A stretch of 64,000 nucleotides of DNA from Ligustrum vulgare. Taxonomy: Eukaryota > Streptophyta > Magnoliopsida > Lamiales > Oleaceae. Below the pieces are notes generated by a model. It searched no databases. It was not told where the DNA came from and saw nothing but the letters and a program-made list of their open reading frames with translations. The translations under genes and the position numbers were made by a program. The stretch spans positions 8,511,501-8,575,500 of the forward strand of contig OY743189.1 in assembly GCA_963555705.1 (NCBI GenBank), written 5' to 3'. How positions within the stretch are numbered: position 1 is the first letter of the stretch; each line of letters opens with the position of its first letter. This document shows positions 33,119-43,324 of the stretch, in pieces.

Positions 33119-33590
33119 AACGTTATTTTTTACTTGAATATAAAGAATTTTGAAGTCAAAACACGAAAAAATAAAATATTTGAAAATAAATTTTGAAATA
33201 CGGAAGATTGAAAAGTTAATTTGATAACCAGTCCAAACACCAGAATAGTAACGGACCAGCTATTCTTGACTTGATCCTTTTGGAATCTGCTTTAAGGTTC
33301 CACCAAATCCTATGTCTGACACGTCTATTTTAGCGATAAAATTGGCATCTGGATCAAAAAAGGATAGGTATGGGATACTTTTGACAGAACTTTTGACCTT
33401 TTGGACGGCTAAGGTGCACTCAGGACCCCATGGTTTTGGATTATTTTAAAGTCTTTTGAAGAGTGGGGAACAAAGAATCCGAATATTTTGAATAAAGTGA
33501 GATACGTAGTTAACGTATTTAAAAAGTCTTTGAGGAGAAGATTTGTTGGTATTTTGATCTGGGAATTTTTTTAAAAAATCCAAAAATTGA
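33119..33590 (-). pseudogene. Caulimovirid RT connection and RNase H remnant
   Basis: On the minus strand: NYVSHF, SPLFKRL, then NPKPWGPEC, AKIDVSDIGFGGTLKQ (first RNase H Asp), VRYYSG and near the end FDFKILYIQVKNN-(L)ADFLTK. Between VRYYSG and FDFKI much of RNase H is missing. Upstream the polymerase palm with its YxDD box is absent: sequence passes from protease-side text (PPSFKDVNAL) to connection within about 100 bp. In-frame stops are present. Confidence 0.75.
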
Positions 33591-33699
33591 AAATTAATAT
33601 TGTTAATACTTTGAGAAATTGATGCTTGCTTGAGAGCATTAACATCTTTGAAAGAAGGAGGATTAGTGAATTTGAAAAATAAATCTTAACCAAAAACAA

Positions 33700-34030
33700 T
33701 AGTTTGAAGACCTTTTTCGTTAGCTTGAAATGGATAAATTTGAACGATAAAAGGACTACCAAGAATAATTTCTTGATCCAAATCTTTTACCAGATAGAAA
33801 ATATTTTTGAAACAAATGTTTGAATTGCAAACATGAGCTTTTGAAAGTTTATATTGAATATTCAGTTTTTTACCACTAGCACCATAAAGACGCTTAGTAG
33901 TTTTTTCAAAATATTTTGTAGGGCTTAATCCTTCTTGGATGTAATTTTGATCACCCCAGAATCAATTAAAACCCTAGTTGTTAATTTGAAAGTTTTGTCA
34001 ACGATGATTGTCATTTGACAACACCATTTT
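33700..34030 (-). pseudogene. Caulimovirid aspartic protease (broken)
   Basis: The active-site triplet is seen as VLIDSG (about 33975), followed by a frameshift, then GASGKKLNIQYKLS, VCNSNICFKN and DQEIILGSPF, the usual second half of caulimovirid proteases. The region between the zinc knuckle protein and this domain (34040-34430) is Glu/Ser-rich linker with frameshifts. Confidence 0.75.
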
Positions 34031-34435
34031 TGAAGTTGAATATGATTAATAACATTGATTTTTTCTTCATCAGTTTGAGAAAAATCAGAGTCATTAAATC
34101 GTTCAGGATGATCATATTTTTCAATACGTTTTTTCTCTTTAACAGACCTGGAATCAAATTATTCTAAGGAAGAGGAAGAAGAAGAATCAGAATTATTTTG
34201 AACTTTGGAAGAGGAATTTTTGAGAAGAGCAACATCAAGTTCGATATCTTTAACTTGACGTTCAAGATGTGATATTTGAGACTTCATTTCCTTCACTTCT
34301 GATTTCAAATCAGAACTGGAAGTAGCTTTTCTTTAATTGAGGAAGGAAGGAGAGAAGAGAACCTTTTCTTTAATTGAGGATTTTCAATCTTCTCAATTAC
34401 TTCTTGAATAAGTTCTTCTTCTTTGGTAAGAACAT

Positions 34436-35480
34436 TTATGGTTTTGCAACTACAAACTTCTTTTCCTTCGCACTTTTGAGAGGAGGAGGAAGAATTGATT
34501 CATTATCAGAATCTTCTTGATGTTGATAAATTCGTTCTAATTCGGAATCAAAATTTTCTTCTGATGAGGAATTGAGAATATTGAGAAGTTCAAATTTAAT
34601 ATCTTCATCAATTTCAAGATTATTAATTTTTTCTTTCATTGGACATTTATTTGAATAATGACCAGTTTGATGACACTTGTAACAAGTGACTTTGGAAGTA
34701 TTTTGAAATTTCTTTGGTCTTGTTTGAAATTTTCGATGAAAAGTTTTTTGATTAAATTTTTGAAATTGTGGAGAGTTTGAAGAAAACTTGTTTGATTTTT
34801 GAAAATTTCTTTTTCTTAGAAAAGAAGGAAATTTCTTTTTAATTTTTTAAGAATGAGGAATTTTTTTTTTTCAAAACCATATTGCTCACAAAATGATCCT
34901 AACTCATTCCTAGTCCCATATCTTTCAGATTTGAGCTTAGCTTTGAGTTTGATATCATTGCAGAGAGCAAGACCTTCCTTATTGATGTAACTAATTAGTT
35001 TACCATAAGTAAGATCAGCAAAAGGAATGGAATTTGAATATTGAGCTTTGATTGAATTGCGAACCTTTTCTGCAAAGAGTTTTGGGAGTCCAGAAAGAAA
35101 TCTTTCTTTGCAAAATTCTTGATTATAGTCATCGCGAGTCCTAACTCTAGATAGGAAAATATCTTTATACCATCTAAAGTCATGCAATTTTGGACAAGTT
35201 AGATTCATTAGAATTTCTGAGGATCTATCTTGAAGGAAATTTGGAGCACCGATAAAATGTTTGATAATTGCAAAAACAATGGTAATTAAACAATCAGAAA
35301 CAACTTCATTGTTGATGATTTTATTGGCGTTAAGTACCTCATCTCTACTTTTAGTAGTGAGATAGTTAGACCACCAACCCTTAAGTTGACCAGTAAATCC
35401 TATAATAAGATTATTACAGTCACTTCATCAATGTTATTGCATTTATATGCATTGAAGCATACAAACATTTTTTCGATAGT
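34436..35480 (-). pseudogene. Caulimovirid coat protein with zinc knuckle (broken)
   Basis: Core block 35208-34816 contains LHDFRWYKDIFLSRV, GLPKLFAEKVRN and YGKLISYINKEGLALC, the conserved capsid core of the family. After a frameshift in a Lys/Phe-rich stretch the zinc knuckle CYKCHQTGHYSNKC (CX2CX4HX4C, minus strand 34684-34643) follows intact, then an acidic tail (SEENFDSELERIYQHQEDSD) to a stop at 34436. Packaging and RNA binding are the known roles. Frames are broken at least twice. Confidence 0.8.
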
Positions 35481-35489
35481 TTGAATAAT

Positions 35490-36472
35490 TTAAAATTCAG
35501 TCGTTCCATCAATGTTCCACTCAACAATTTCGTCACCTGAATAGGTGTCAACAATTCTTCTTTTAAAAGAAGATTCTTCTAAAAGTATATCAGGTTGAGA
35601 AGGTCGAGTATAGAATGTGGTAAGTTTTGAAGAATTGAAATTTCTTAATTTGTTAATTTGAAGAGGTTCTTCTTCAATAAATTGATTTTCAAGATCAGAG
35701 AAATCAATAATATTGATATTTTTTGAAGCACTTAATTTTGAAAATTGTTTGGTAAGTTCTTTAAGGACTTCAGAATATGAAGTTAAAGAAGTATTACATA
35801 GTTTTGGAGAAAGATTAGTAGGTTGAAAAAGTAAAGGCATTTTGCCTTCAGATTTTGAAGAAGATGAAGATGAGGAATCTCTAATTGCTAAAAAGACATT
35901 AGAGGGAATTTTGGATTTGTTTTCAGTTTCAGAATTTGTTTCAATTCTGGGTAACTGAGAATACATATAATGAAGAACAATATTTATATAGTTGTTCGGG
36001 ATTTGAAGATTTCTGACATCAGCTGTTTTGATTGCAGCATTGTCAACTCTATCTTCAGGAATTTGTTTGAAAGGAGACGTAGTGACTTCTGCATTTCCAT
36101 GAGGAAAAATGATTTCTTCAAAAGGAGGATATTTAGTTTTGAAAGTTTGACTTGAAGAAGTTTTCCAAGTTTTTTCATTTGAATTAGTAGCTTGAATAGA
36201 TTTTGATTTTGAAGAAGATTTTTTCTTGTCAAAAACTTTGAAATTAACCCATTTGAAGAAACTTAAATCTTCAGGTTGAGCTAAGAACTCATCCCAATAA
36301 GATTCAATTTCTTCTTTTCAAAATGTTTTTCGAAAAAATTTTCGAAGAATTTTTACTTTAGGAGTTTGATCATTTTTGAATTCTTTTTTTCTATCAATGC
36401 TATAAGAAATGACATTAAGTTGAAAAGACAAACTTCTTCTATGAAATTTCTTTCTTAGAAGAGGAATTTCTT
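35490..36472 (-). pseudogene. Caulimovirid linker between movement and coat proteins
   Basis: The open frame 35966-35490 (158 codons) has a Ser-rich run, SDLENQFIEEEPLQ and SGDEIVEWNIDGTTEF at its end; the last phrase sits just before the coat domain. A second open run is 36232-35984, and 36470-36240 is decayed. Low-complexity, Lys/Glu/Ser-rich, as expected for the disordered polyprotein linker. Confidence 0.6.
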
Positions 36473-37605
36473 CTAAAGGAGGCTACATATCTGATGCAGT
36501 AGGTGAATCTTGTTCAGATTCTTCAGATTATTGAGGTTTTGGAATAATAGTTTTAAAGTTAACATCTTTAAGCCTATCAGTTGAGGTTGAAAATCTTGAA
36601 CGTTGAACAAATGAATTTTGAAAAGACCTAGAAGAAATAGATCTAGAAGAGTTTGAAGATTATCCAAAAACAATTTTAACACTTCCATCAGGAAATGAAA
36701 GAATTTGATTAGGAGTATCATTAGCTGGAACGGGATCAGGTTTGTTGGCACGTAGAATATCCCATTAAGCGCTTCTTGTTTGAAGGTTCCAAGGAATTCT
36801 CTTTGGAATCATGGTGTTAGAATGAAGATCATTCACTTCCATGAGTAGAGACTCATTTCTTGGAGATGAACGAAGAGCACGAATATTGAGAGTAGTATTC
36901 AGAAGCTTATAATATACTCTGTTTATCACAGCAAAGGAATTAGACTCGTCTAAACTAAGATTCTTAGTTTGAATATGAAGTTTGAGTGTGTTTATCTAAA
37001 AGACTGACAGTAAAATTTGGATAGCAATTTGAGAAGATAGGACCACCTTCTAGATTTGATTCTAGAACAGTGAGTAATGAATGTTCGAAGTTTGAATGCA
37101 CTTGATCACGAAGTAATCAAAATTGGAATATCTAAACCAAGTCGGAACAATGGTTTAAGTGCAGTTTGAACAAGACCAATATGCAAAAATTGAAATTTCT
37201 TGCAATCTTTTTGTATAGAATTTTTTGAAAATAATGAGATTTCTGTGTTAAGACCTTCGATAGCAATTGTTTGCTCAAAAGTTTTAATCACATAATTTTG
37301 AGAAAAATCAAATCGTCCTATTTCATAGATAGAACTTTTGTCTACCTTTGGAATAGTCCAATTATGAAGAAGCTATTCCATTTGAGCAATTTGAAGTTCG
37401 TTTGAATTGTTTTTCTTTTGAAAAATTTCATTTTCATTTTGAAGAATTTCTTCTTCTTTTTGAAAATAGTTTGACAAATTATTGGTTCTATTTCTAGAAC
37501 TACAAGATCCTCTAAACCAAATGGTATCAGAGCCATTTCTTGTTCAAAATAACCTTGGAGTATTGTGTTGTTTGTGTTGATTATTTGTTTGCAGGTTGTC
37601 AGCAC
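36473..37605 (-). pseudogene. Caulimovirid movement protein (broken)
   Basis: The N-terminal run 37605-37342 is open; 37291-37106 carries the core HIGLVQ, KPLFRLGLDIPIL. Further on, NRVYYKLLNTTLN and LRSPRNESLL appear near 36900, then a Ser-rich tail near 36640. These are marks of 30K-superfamily movement proteins of caulimovirids, which open plasmodesmata. At least four frame breaks and stops. I cannot tell the true start; the first ATG of 37342-37605 is only the first in that open frame. Confidence 0.75.
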
Positions 37606-37733
37606 TAGGGTCTGGTTAGCTTAGTCCCATAAAACCCGTTAAGCTGAGAGAGCGTTAGGGTTGTGTTGCTTGGATTCAGGGTCTAGTCCCTCCTGTAATT
37701 TCATACAGTCCGCAGGCAGTATAATTCTTCAAG

Positions 37734-37734
<1 letters not shown>

Positions 37735-37787
<53 letters not shown>
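37735..37787. repeat. (TA)n microsatellite beside the provirus
   Basis: About 26 TA units, 130 bp outside the first viral reading frame. Confidence 0.95.
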
Positions 37788-37789
<2 letters not shown>

Positions 37790-38660
37790 TGAGTTTTATA
37801 TGTGTTGATACATGATCAATTAGGCTGAATCTTATGTAAAGATGTAAAATGATTAATGATTTTCTTTTCTTTTCTTTTTTTTTTTTTTTAAAGAAATTGA
37901 CTATTCTTTAATAATGAAATATTTTAACTCATTACTCCGCTATGCCACTCTTCATGTTTTGACTCCTTGATCCAGGTATGTTATGTATAGTGTAATTTCA
38001 TGTCATTTATGATTATATTGAAGCATGTCAAGTACGAAATATTTATGTGTGATGAAACTTTATGTGTTATACATGATATATGTTGTGATAGAAGCCTCAA
38101 TTTAGATTTATTATTCCCGACGAAGTATCATGAGACATAGAAGATACATATATGAATTTTGGTGCATATTAAGCTTAGTAAGATTGACCCAATTAGAAAT
38201 TAATTTGGTTTGTAAACTTTGCCCCCCCCCCCAACACACACGCACACATATATATATGGAATTATGAAATAATAAACTAAACAAACAAAATTGAAAATGA
38301 ATTCGTACAATAATTCACCCTTTTATCACTACCTTTGTGTAAAAAGAAGGGAAAAACTGTTGATGATTATTAGTACTTCCTCTTCAAGTTCCAATTTTTG
38401 GTTCAATAATTTATCCTTTTATCACTACCTTTGCTTAAAAGCAAGGAAAAACTATGGATAATTATTGGTACCACTCTTCAAGTTTCAATTACTGAAAATC
38501 TCGCTCTTCATAAAAAAAAATACAATTATTCTAATAAAACTATTTATATTTGGAAAGCTTCGTTTTGAAAGAAAGTAATTATGCTCCATATCTTTTCTGC
38601 TAGATGGTGAGTGGACATTGCTAAACAACTCAAACTGAGAGGTGCAACCATTTTACTTGG
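37788..38660. other. Intergenic, no gene
   Basis: AT-rich. Two similar blocks (about 38320-38395 and 38400-38470) share CCTTTTATCACTACCTTTG and GGAAAAACTNTTGATNATTA-like text, a local duplication of about 80 bp. A C-run (38223-38232) with CACACACG follows a T-rich stretch. Confidence 0.5.
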
Positions 38661-39050
38661 TTGCGTAGGAATTACAAAAGACACCCGAACCACAGTTTGC
38701 TACAACGCTTGAATGTAATGGAAAAGATTTATAGAGGGGAAAAGGGAAATGAATATCAATTTCGTAGGGACGAGATCGTCAATCACCTTAACCGAACTCT
38801 ATCTCCTTACTGGAGGCAATTTATCAAAGATATCGAAGAAGTCTTAGATTACCAGATCTCTCCCTATACGTTACTCCAATATATGAGGGAAAGGTGGAGG
38901 GTGAATTGTGAAGAAGGTAGGGATACCGATAAGTTTCCAAACTACGAACCCAGTCCAAGCAACGTCATAACAATACCTGAAGTTGATTACGAGGGAAACT
39001 ATGTTGAAGATGACCCAAGTAGGCGTGGGTGTGGATGTGGGTTGGATTAA
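38661..39050 (+). pseudogene. Unrecognised 129-codon reading frame, no ATG at its start
   Basis: The frame opens at TTG, not ATG; the first Met is at codon 20 of the frame. It has good coding character: LLQRLNVMEKIYRG, YQFRRDEIVNHLNRTLSPYW, DIEEVLDYQISPYTLLQYM, then Glu/Asp-rich text. The final RRGCGCGLD lies in the adjoining CCCAACC-type repeat. Looks like one exon or fragment of a larger protein. I do not recognise the family and do not assign a function. No neighbouring exons were seen. Confidence 0.4.
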
Positions 39051-39735
39051 GTTGAAAGCCAACCCAAACCTAAACCAACCACATTAGTTTGCATGAAAAT
39101 GAACCCAATCAACCCAAGTTTGGGTTGCGGTTTGGGATTTTAATTTTGGCCTCCATTTTTTTATTTTTGCTGGACCTCGAAATATTGATCCGTACACATA
39201 CTCATACATTAGAAATTCAACATTGGCTGAATATGAACTCAAACATTCACAAAATTACAATTACAAATATGAACTTGTCAAAATTCAAATACATACTTGG
39301 TCCAAATTAAACATAAAGTCATAGTTCATATTAAATATAGTACAACTCATTAAACTCCATAAAAATAGCCTAAATAGGCCATAAATTCACATTCAATGAT
39401 TGCCTAAGCAGCTAAACTTATTGTTCCCTTTACCAAATTCAATTACATAAAAATTTGTCAAAAAAAGAGAGTATGAGATGCATTTTTAATCTCAAATTGT
39501 ACATATACCTATGACATCTGATCTAACTCACTTTTTAACCTTTTTTTTTTATAAAAAAGTAACGGTTTGGGTTGGGTTAATTCGGATTTTTAATTGAAAC
39601 CTGAACCCAAATCAACCTGAAACAAACTTATATTTCTCAACCCACAAACCAACCCAACCACCTAAAAACCCAACCCAAACCGATCAGTTTGGGTTCGGTC
39701 GGTCGGTTTCGTCGGTTTGGTTCAGTTTTTGCCTA
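38990..39735. repeat. CCCAACC/GGTTTGGG-rich repeat, possible MITE
   Basis: The left end (about 39020-39135) and right end (about 39550-39725) are both full of AACCCAA/TTGGGTT words in both orientations, with AT-rich sequence between, as in a short element with long degenerate inverted ends. Exact ends and TSD could not be placed. Confidence 0.4.
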
Positions 39736-40035
39736 GCCTTAGACCCAAGTGAAGAGTATAGCCCTGCATCGCAGTCCGCGATTGAACCAAGACTAGGCTC
39801 CAGTGGGAAACATGAGAATTCTGGGGAGGGCGTTGGGAAGAATTATTAAATGATAGTTTCTTTTAAAATTATGTTCTTTAAATTTGAATTTCTATCGTTT
39901 GGACACTAGGTATGCTTGGTGGTCCATTATTTATGTAAACTTATGAATGTTTATGAATAAAGCATGCTATTTCTTTAAGTTTCTTGTTCTCAAGATGATT
40001 TATCTCTAAATAGTTACCACTATTTAATTAAGGCT

Positions 40036-40560
40036 ATGGCACCACCAAGACATGAAAGGACTAGCAACAACAATAACCAAACCCAAGAGCCCCCAAAACT
40101 AATTCATTCGCAGCCTGTTGCAGTTAACCCACTTTTTGCCCAGCAATTTCTCTCTATGATGCAAACTTTTGCGCAAGCTACGGGACCACCACCTCCTCCT
40201 CCTCAACAGCCAACACCACCACCTTCTCGGCATCCTCAACTAGAGCAACAACACGAAGCTGCACCTAACACTAGGACCAATGTCGCTGTTGTTGAACAAT
40301 TCAAGAATCAGCAACCCCCTATCTTTTATGGTAGTACGGATCCTTTGGAAGCGGAGTATTGGATGGTGGGAATGGAGAGGATTTTCGATCTCATTGACTG
40401 TCCGAACCCTAGAAGGGAGATTTGTGCAACCTTTATGCTATGTAAAGGAGCTAGGCGTTGGTGGGACACCACTGCTAGATCAAGGGCTCCTGGTCATGTT
40501 TGGATGTGGGATGAATTCAAAGTGGTATTTCTGAAAAAGAACTACCCCGCCATGATCTAG
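40036..40560 (+). pseudogene. gag: Chromovirus gag fragment, 174 codons
   Basis: Clear ATG start. Pro/Gln-rich N-terminus (PPPPPPQQPTPPPSRHP, residues about 55-75), then the retrotransposon gag capsid fold: QQPPIFYGSTDPLEAEYW, MERIFDLIDC, CKGARRWWDTT and [15 protein letters not shown]. The rest of capsid and the zinc knuckle are missing, because the frame runs into RNase H sequence and stops at 40558. Confidence 0.85.
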
Positions 40561-40892
40561 AACTTGTTGCAGTGGTCCATGCACTAAAGATTTGGAGACA
40601 CTACCTTTACGGAGGAAAGTGTGAAATTTATATGGACCATAAAAGCCTCAAATACATCTTCACCCAGAAGGAGTTGAACATGAGGCAGAGAAGATGGCCC
40701 GAGTTAGTTAAAGACTATGACTGTGAAATTCATTATCACCCTAGCAAAGCAAATGTGGTAGCTGATGCCTTGATTCGTAAAGTTACAAGACAATTGGCCA
40801 TGTTGACAATACAAGAACCACTATGGAGAGAATTTGAGAATCTAAATCTTGAAGTTGTCACCAATCATCAGCCATGTGTGTTGCTTGAGTAG
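40550..40892 (+). pseudogene. Chromovirus RNase H C-terminal half
   Basis: Starts [21 protein letters not shown] (Glu of the catalytic set), continues [20 protein letters not shown] (Asp) and [10 protein letters not shown] (last Asp), ending at TAG after a linker. The N-terminal half and RT are deleted. The junction to gag falls in GAACTACCCC, a short stretch both parents could share. Confidence 0.85.
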
Positions 40893-41259
40893 TGGCTATG
40901 TCGATCCGACCTACACTTTCTAACAGAATTAAGAGTCATCAAATGGGTGATCAGTCCTTTGAGTAAATGAAGTTTGAGATTAACTCAGAAAAATGGAAAA
41001 TTTCACCATCTCTGAAGATAAAGCATTATACTATCAAGGACGTGTGTGTGTACCTAATTTTTAGGAACTGAAAAGAGAGATTCTAGAAAAGGCTCACTCA
41101 TCTCCTTATTCAGAACACCCAGGAGGCACAAAGATGTATAAAGACTTGAAGACAATATTTTGTTGGGAAGGAATGAAGAGGGATATAGCTGAGTACGTCA
41201 GAAAGTGTTTCGTCAGAAAGTGTTTAGTATGTCAGCAAGTAAAAGCCGAACACCAATGA

Positions 41260-41838
41260 CCATCAGGGTTACTTAAACCACTGCAAGGGTCATTGTAGAT
41301 CGACTTACCAAAATAGCTCATTTCCTGCCAGTTCGGATGACGTTTACTATGGATCAATTTGCACAACTGTATGTGAATGAAATAGTAAGGTTACACGGTG
41401 TACCCGTTTATATAGTATCTGATAGAGATTTAAGGTTGACATCAAACTTTTGGAGAAGTTTACACAAAGCTTTGGTAACTAAGCTAAGGTTTTGCACGGC
41501 TTTCCACCCTCAGACGGATGGACAATCTGAGCAAACAATATAGATGCTAGAGGATATGCTTCAAAGATTTATTGGCCCGTTTGAGATCTTGCAATGTATT
41601 GGAAATGTTGCTCATCAATTGGCATTACCTCCAGAACTCTCAAGTGTACATGATGTATTCTATGTGTCAATGCTTAGGAAGTACATCCCTGACCAAGTCA
41701 TGTTATCAACACCAGTCTATTGAATTACATCAAGGTTTGAGCTATGAAGAAGTACCAATAAAAATCATTGAACAAACATACCAAGCCCTCAATGAGAAGA
41801 TTTCTAGGAAGGCATTTATCTCATTCAATGCAAGAATA
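41260..41838 (+). pseudogene. Chromovirus integrase fragments
   Basis: DRLTKIAHFLPV, then FTMDQFAQLYVNEIVRLHGVP, VYIVSDRDLRLTSNFWRSL and FHPQTDGQSEQT: the core around the second Asp. Sequence then jumps to IGPFEIL, VHDVFYVSMLRKYIPD (C-terminal domain), so the DDE Glu helix and following 150 or so residues are lost. Ends before the LTR at 41839. Confidence 0.8.
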
Positions 41839-42399
41839 TGTAACTCCCCCATCATAGCCATTGTTACCTTGATTCTTGACCCATCCTCATTCTATTTAAA
41901 CCCCACTCACAACACATAATTCTATCTCTTCCTTACTCTTCTTGCTTACTCTTAAACTCAAATATATTTACATACACATCGCTCTTACACATAAGAATTT
42001 TAGGCACTTATGTTTGGTAAAATTCTTATGTCACCCTATGTTGTTTATGATTACGATCCCAATGTCATTCACGATAATTATTTTGGTATATTTACTGAGG
42101 CTTTATAAATCTCACTCCACGATATTTATTCTTTTCAGATAATTGATGGTTCAAGGCCGTCAAAATGGAGACGGAAAAAGTGACTATGGTTGATGAGATA
42201 ATCATGTTGAACCTTTCATTTAAAATTTGATCTTATGTAGAAACATTATGTTCTATTTTTATTCTTGCAATTAAACTATGAAATTGAACCTGCACTCTAT
42301 TTATTCATTTGAATAATTATAATTGCTATTTAAGTCTCGATAATATGATTTGAGTTTCTTTAAGTGGTACTCGAATGACCAAGAATTCGGATTGTCACA
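41839..42399 (+). repeat. LTR of unclear family followed by a tRNA-Met PBS
   Basis: TGTAACTCCCCC...GATTGTCACA, 561 bp. CTATTTAAACCCC TATA-like at about 41894. It is followed at once by ATTGGTATCAGAGCC, the tRNA-Met PBS, so it acts as a left LTR although it stands where the chromovirus 3' LTR should be. Confidence 0.6.
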
Positions 42400-42866
42400 A
42401 TTGGTATCAGAGCCAATCACCAGCTGAAAATCGGGAACTAAGTGTTTTACGGGAAAAAGTGCTATGCCATAGGGTGGGAGCCACCTCTTGAACCCGTAGG
42501 AGCCACATCTAGAATCCCAACGCCTGGCAATGGATCCTCAGATGGTTTAACCGCGAAGAGGACGTCGCTAGACTAACGGGGGTGATTGTAATAACCCTGT
42601 TCAGGAAAATTTTCAAAGATTTGATAGGTACTACTCATACCAACAAGGTGCACATTCTTTTTCAAAAGTCCATCATTAGAAACTCCGCAGTTAAGCGTGC
42701 TTAGTTTGGAGAAATTCTATTAAGGGTGACCCCCTAGGAAGTTTTCTCAGAGAGCGTGTGAATGAGGACAAAAAATATTGAGAAGACCCATGTTGGTACA
42801 GTGGGGACAGTACGTCGTCGATCTAACAGTCGGGAATGCCCGTTAAGTGGGAGCTGGGTCGTTACA
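42400..42866 (+). mobile_element. Cassandra internal region and right LTR
   Basis: PBS TTGGTATCAGAGCC (42401-42414). Short non-coding interior with GGTGGGAGCCAC and GAGGACGTCGCTA. LTR 42587-42866 (TGTAATAACCC...GGTCGTTACA) with 5S-like AACTCCGCAGTTAAGCGTGC and GGGTGACCCCCTAGGAAG. The left Cassandra LTR is not present; the LTR at 41839-42399 lacks 5S sequence. Confidence 0.75.
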
Positions 42867-43324
42867 GTAGTTGGGTAAGAAAATTTAACTAATAATTTAG
42901 AATCATCATTGGACCTTAAAATGGGATTTAAGTGGCAATTAAATAGATTATATTTGGGTCAAAAAGATGGAAAAACTAGAATCAAGCCTGTAAAGAACGA
43001 AAGAAAAACAGATTTTCCCATGACTTGCCACCTCATGCTTTGGTCAATTTAGCTCTTTCCTAACCTCTAAGTGATTCTCACGAATCTAACACATTTCCAG
43101 ACCCTATTTCACCCTCTTAAGTTTCGTCTTAACCTCTCCAAGTGACCTCCTAGTAACCCTAAATGAAAGAGAAGGAAAATGGAGCAAAGACAACTAGAAA
43201 TCAAGAAGCTGAAATTGAATATGTGGCAGGTGAGGCATAGCTCACGGTTTTGAGGTAGTTTATGCATGGTTTTGTGCGTTTTATGATTTCTAAAACCTTT
43301 AATCTTGATTCTAATTGTGGTAGT
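42867..43324. other. No gene seen
   Basis: AT-rich spacer between Cassandra and the first Athila-like LTR. Confidence 0.5.

Larger units (their letters stand above)
31570..37605 (-). mobile_element. Endogenous caulimovirid (plant pararetrovirus), degraded
   Basis: Read on the minus strand the order is movement protein (37605 to 36473), acidic linker (to 35490), coat protein with zinc knuckle (to 34436), protease (about 34010-33710), RT-connection/RNase H remnant (33590-33119), then a further ORF (33118 to about 31570). This is the gene order of Caulimoviridae with one large polyprotein. The reverse transcriptase catalytic core is absent, RNase H is shortened, and many frameshifts and stops break each domain. 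It is a fossil copy integrated in the host genome, not a competent virus. Genus cannot be fixed by eye; petuvirus-like or florendovirus-like relatives are possible. One end lies near a (TA)n tract. Confidence 0.8.
40036..41838 (+). mobile_element. Tekay/Del-type chromovirus remnant with internal deletions
   Basis: Gag (40036-40550) is joined directly to the RNase H end (40550-40840), then a decayed spacer and integrase pieces (41260-41720). Wording such as [28 protein letters not shown] and HPQTDGQSE is typical of chromoviruses of the Tekay branch. Protease, RT, integrase zinc finger and part of the integrase core are gone. A new LTR starts at 41839 where a chromodomain should follow. Confidence 0.75.

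Noticed and set aside
39010..39730. Interstitial telomere repeat
   Set aside because: Words are CCCAACC/TTGGGTT mixtures in both orientations, not TTTAGGG arrays.
42620..42760. Possible genuine 5S rRNA gene
   Set aside because: Only eroded similarity, embedded in a Cassandra LTR; no tandem 5S units or T-run terminator context.
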